In this document: positions 5,117 to 7,552 of the stretch, in pieces
Position numbering within the stretch: the first letter of the stretch is position 1
Layout of the letters: the number at the start of each line of letters is the position of its first letter
DNA from: Gemmatimonadaceae bacterium
GTDB taxonomy: Bacteria > Gemmatimonadota > Gemmatimonadetes > Gemmatimonadales > Gemmatimonadaceae
Assembly: GCA_025451425.1 (NCBI GenBank)
Contig: JANWKK010000170.1
Span: forward strand, 1 to 7,552
DNA: 7,552 nucleotides
Direction: 5' to 3'
Notes under the pieces: model-generated
What the model was told of the DNA's origin: nothing
Seen by the model: the letters and a program-made list of their open reading frames with translations, nothing else
The model's database searches: none
Made by a program: the position numbers and the translations under genes

Positions 5117-7412
5117 GCGAGCCCGTCCCCGCCGATCGCCTAACGGTGATCACGATCGCTTTCGACGCGGGCGTGTTGCTCCCGGCGGCCACGTGGTCGT
5201 GCGGTACGAGGACGTTCGCTTCGGGGAAGTAGGCCGCGGCGCAGCCGCGTGGCACGTCGTAGGGCACAACGCGAAAGTTGCGCGCGTGCCGGGTCTCGCC
5301 GCCGTGATGGCTCGTGATGTCGACGGCCACCTCGGCGGCGAGATCGCGTTCACGCATGTCGTCGGGGTGCAGGAAGATCACTCGGCGGCCGTTGCGCACG
5401 CCGCGATAACGGTCGTTAGGCGCATACACCGTCGTGTTGAACTGGTCGTGCGCGCGAACAGTGGTGAGCACGAGCTCGCCCGGCGCCAGCTGCCGCGTCG
5501 GCAGCGGATGGACGGTGAAGCGCGCTTTGCCCGTCGCCGTCGGGAACACGCGCTCGCGCGCTGGGTTCGGTAGATGAAAGCCGCCCGGCACGCGTGCGCG
5601 CTCGTTGTACCGCTCGAAGACCGGGATCACACGCTCGATGGCGTCGCGAATCCGGTCATAGTCGCCCCTCAGATCCTCCCCTGGCACGGCGCCCCGGCTG
5701 CCTAACGTCGCACGCGCGAGGCGCGAGACGATTGCCGGCTCGCTGAGAAGCTGTGGCGACGCCGGCTCGAGTACGCCGCGCGACGCCTGAACGATCGCCA
5801 TCGAGTTCTCGGTCGTCACGAACTGCGCGCCGCTCGCCTGGACGTCACGTTCGGAGCGGCCGAGGCAGGGAAGGACGAGCGCTTGCTCACCGGTGACCAG
5901 GTGCGCGCGATTCGGCTTGATCGAGACGTGTACGGTGAGAGTGCAACCGCGCAGCGCCGTCGCGACATACTCGGTGTCGGGGGTTGCTTGGAGAAAGTTA
6001 CCTCCTAACGCGAAAAACACTTTGGCGCGCCCAGCGTGCATGGCGCGGATCGCACCGACGGTATCGAGTCCGTGGCGTCGTGGCGGCGCGAAGCCGAACA
6101 CCGCGCCAAGGCGGTCGAGAAACTCCGGGCGCGGGCGCTCCCAGATACCGACCGTGCGATCCCCCTGCACGTTGCTGTGGCCGCGCACGGGACAGAGACC
6201 CGCGCCAGGTTTGCCAATCTGCCCACGCAACAGATGGAGATTGACAATCTCCTGAATGTTCGCGACCGCGTTCACATGCTGCGTGAGTCCCATCCCCCAG
6301 CAGGTAATCGTCTTGTCGGACATGGCGAACACTTCGGCGGCACGGACGATGTCCTCGTACGGCACTCCACTCGCCGCCGTGATGCTGTCCCATGGCACGC
6401 GTGTCAGCGCCTGAGCATACGCCTCGAAACCGTCGGTGTATCGTGCAACGAAGTCGCGGTCGAGGGATTTCTCACCCCGCGCTTCCCGCTCGAGGAGTGT
6501 CTTGCCGATGCCCTGGAACACCGCGACATCGCCGCCGACGCGAACGCGAACGAGAAAATCGGCGATCTCGGTGCCGCGACCCATCAGCCCAAGAACTTCC
6601 TGCGGTTGCTTGAAGCGCCGGAGTCCGGTTTCAGCGAGTGGATTGACGCCGACGATCGTCGCGCCATTGCGCTTTGCCTTCTGTAACGTCGAAAGCATCC
6701 GCGGATGGTTCGTCCCCGGATTCTGCCCGGCGATGAAGATGGCTTCCGCCTGCTCGAGGTCCTCGAGCGTGACCGTCCCCTTCCCGACACCGATGGTCTC
6801 GGTCAGCGCCGTGCCGCTCGACTCGTGGCACATGTTCGAGCAGTCGGGCAAGTTATTGGTCCCGAACTGCCTAACGAACAATTGAAACAAAAACGCCGCC
6901 TCGTTCGACGTTCTGCCCGACGTGTAGAAGATGGCTTCGTCCGGCGACGCGAGCGCGTTGAGCTCACTGGCAATGAGCGCGAACGCGTCATCCCAGGAGA
7001 TCGGCTCGTAATGCGTCGCGCCGCGCCGCAGGAGCATCGGATGCGTGAGGCGGCCGAGCTCCCCGAGCTCGTGGTCTGACATGTTGGCCAGCTCGGCGAC
7101 GCTATGGTGCGCGAAGAGCTCGGGCGTCGCACGCCGCGTCGTTGCCTCCCATGCGGTTGCCTTCGCGCCATTCTCACAGAACTCGGCGGTGTGACGTCCG
7201 CCATCGGGATCGGGCCACGCGCACGATTGGCAATCGTAGCCGTCTTTCTGGTTGATCGCGGTGAGAGTACGGAGCGATCTGCGCACGCCCATCTCGCTGA
7301 GAGCGTGCCGAAAGCTGGTGACGACGCCCTTCATTCCCGCGGCGGAGGACGCGGGGTCGGAGATCTCGATCTTCGAGAGATCTTCTTCGGGGGGGAGGGC
7401 GCGATTTGTCAT
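5106..7412 (-). CDS. ydeP: FdhF/YdeP-family molybdopterin oxidoreductase
   Basis: A 768-residue protein that follows E. coli YdeP (about 759 residues) along its length as I recall it. It belongs to the DMSO-reductase superfamily and should carry a molybdenum bis-MGD cofactor; the substrate of this branch is not established, and YdeP itself is linked to acid resistance. The N-terminal region has C61-x2-C64 in CQSCAWPDPDG and C79 in FCENGAKATAWE, the family's spacing rather than the usual four-Cys Fe-S pattern. FYTSGRTSNEAAFL (162-175) and PDCSNMCHESSG (189-200) follow, with C195 the probable Mo ligand. NPGTNHPRML (231-240), GHSNVQGDRTVG (411-422) and RAHDQFNTTVY (653-663) are cofactor-binding motifs. 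There is no twin-arginine signal, so it is probably cytosolic. The start at 7412 fits because KIEI (14-17) aligns with the YdeP N-terminus. That ATG is part of a dispersed repeat, and no ribosome binding site precedes it. No accessory or electron-transfer gene is in view. Confidence 0.93.
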   Translation of the reverse strand: MTNRALPPEEDLSKIEISDPASSAAGMKGVVTSFRHALSEMGVRRSLRTLTAINQKDGYDCQSCAWPDPDGGRHTAEFCENGAKATAWEATTRRATPELFAHHSVAELANMSDHELGELGRLTHPMLLRRGATHYEPISWDDAFALIASELNALASPDEAIFYTSGRTSNEAAFLFQLFVRQFGTNNLPDCSNMCHESSGTALTETIGVGKGTVTLEDLEQAEAIFIAGQNPGTNHPRMLSTLQKAKRNGATIVGVNPLAETGLRRFKQPQEVLGLMGRGTEIADFLVRVRVGGDVAVFQGIGKTLLEREARGEKSLDRDFVARYTDGFEAYAQALTRVPWDSITAASGVPYEDIVRAAEVFAMSDKTITCWGMGLTQHVNAVANIQEIVNLHLLRGQIGKPGAGLCPVRGHSNVQGDRTVGIWERPRPEFLDRLGAVFGFAPPRRHGLDTVGAIRAMHAGRAKVFFALGGNFLQATPDTEYVATALRGCTLTVHVSIKPNRAHLVTGEQALVLPCLGRSERDVQASGAQFVTTENSMAIVQASRGVLEPASPQLLSEPAIVSRLARATLGSRGAVPGEDLRGDYDRIRDAIERVIPVFERYNERARVPGGFHLPNPARERVFPTATGKARFTVHPLPTRQLAPGELVLTTVRAHDQFNTTVYAPNDRYRGVRNGRRVIFLHPDDMRERDLAAEVAVDITSHHGGETRHARNFRVVPYDVPRGCAAAYFPEANVLVPHDHVAAGSNTPASKAIVITVRRSAGTGSLSP

Positions 7413-7446
7413 CCTGAGGAGCGTCAGCGACGAAGGATCTGCTTTC
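7408..7446 (+). repeat. Dispersed repeat, copy B
   Basis: The unit reads GTCATCCTGAGGAGCG, then TCAGCGACGAAGGATC, then TGCTTTC. It shares both ends with copies A and C (CCTGAG and CGAAGGAT) but has a longer centre. On the minus strand the unit ends in AGGATGAC, and this ATG is the predicted start codon of the oxidoreductase gene. Confidence 0.75.
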
Positions 7447-7468
7447 TCGCTGCCGCTCGAAGCAGATC
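7436..7468. repeat. Inverted repeat inside the right-end repeat cluster
   Basis: GATCTGCTT (7436-7444) and AAGCAGATC (7460-7468) are perfect 9-base complements with a 15-base loop. The first arm is the tail of copy B; AAGCAGATC also occurs in the minus-orientation copy C at 7528-7536. The region thus holds three copies of the same 9-mer. Confidence 0.7.
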
Positions 7469-7484
7469 AGTCTTATTTGGAGTC

Positions 7485-7505
7485 GCACGCGCTATCCGCG
7501 CGTGC
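7485..7505. repeat. Perfect GC-rich hairpin at the centre of the right-end repeat cluster
   Basis: GCACGCGC (7485-7492), loop TATCC, GCGCGTGC (7498-7505): an 8-base perfect stem that would be very stable as RNA or extruded DNA. It lies between the two opposite repeat copies. No T-run follows on either strand, so a standard terminator is unlikely. Confidence 0.75.
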
Positions 7506-7525
7506 TCCTGCTCCTGTTGCCAGTC

Positions 7526-7552
7526 TAAAGCAGATCCTTCGCTTCGCTCAGG
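7526..7552 (-). repeat. Dispersed repeat, copy C, cut by the window edge
   Basis: Read on the minus strand it begins CCTGAGCGAAGCGAAGGATC and continues TGCTTTA. It is the opposite orientation of copy B, so B and C bound an inverted element of at least 145 bases. The expected outer GTCAT end would lie just past the window. Confidence 0.75.

Noticed and set aside
5893..7079. Several open frames on the plus strand opposite the oxidoreductase gene.
   Set aside because: They are Arg/Pro/Ala-rich shadows expected opposite a long GC-rich gene whose own protein matches a known family end to end.

Overview
The window is GC-rich, coding-dense bacterial chromosome with six complete or nearly complete genes and one gene entering from the left edge. 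The GC-rich codon use, scarce Shine-Dalgarno sequences, dispersed GTCATCCT/AGGATGAC-type intergenic repeats and the mix of families suggest an environmental bacterium of the Gemmatimonadota or Acidobacteriota kind. That placement is an inference from style; there is no rRNA or marker gene here to settle it.

Layout, left to right. (1) 1-617, +: the C-terminal 204 residues of a methylmalonate-semialdehyde dehydrogenase (mmsA). (2) 621-1703, -: a cysteine synthase (cysK), convergent with mmsA with only 3 bases between the stop codons. (3) 1704-2056: the only long non-coding stretch, holding two short palindromes and a doubtful minus-strand reading frame. (4) 2057-3217, +: an exported protein with a Rossmann-like Gly-rich motif and no certain function. 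(5) 3171-3731, -: a four-helix DUF2127 membrane protein whose end overlaps gene 4 by 47 bases. (6) 3780-4559, +: a dimethylarginine dimethylaminohydrolase (DDAH) with a TTG start, divergent from gene 5. (7) 4652-5116, +: a small exported protein with two DUF3761-like Cys/His/Gly modules separated by a Lys/Ala-rich linker of 11-residue repeats. (8) 5106-7412, -: a 768-residue FdhF/YdeP-family molybdopterin oxidoreductase, overlapping gene 7 by 11 bases. (9) 7408-7552: a repeat cluster with outward copies in opposite orientation around a perfect hairpin, cut by the window edge.

The genes do not form one pathway. Most neighbours face each other or diverge, so there is no long operon; mmsA (valine/propionate catabolism), cysK (cysteine synthesis), DDAH (methylarginine hydrolysis to citrulline) and the YdeP-like oxidoreductase look like independent metabolic units. 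The least ordinary items are the hendecad-repeat secreted protein, an octamer GCCTAACG/CGTTAGGC that recurs seven times exactly in both genes and gaps, and the dispersed repeat whose end supplies the start codon of the oxidoreductase gene. I found no CRISPR array, phage, transposase, toxin-antitoxin pair, tRNA or rRNA.
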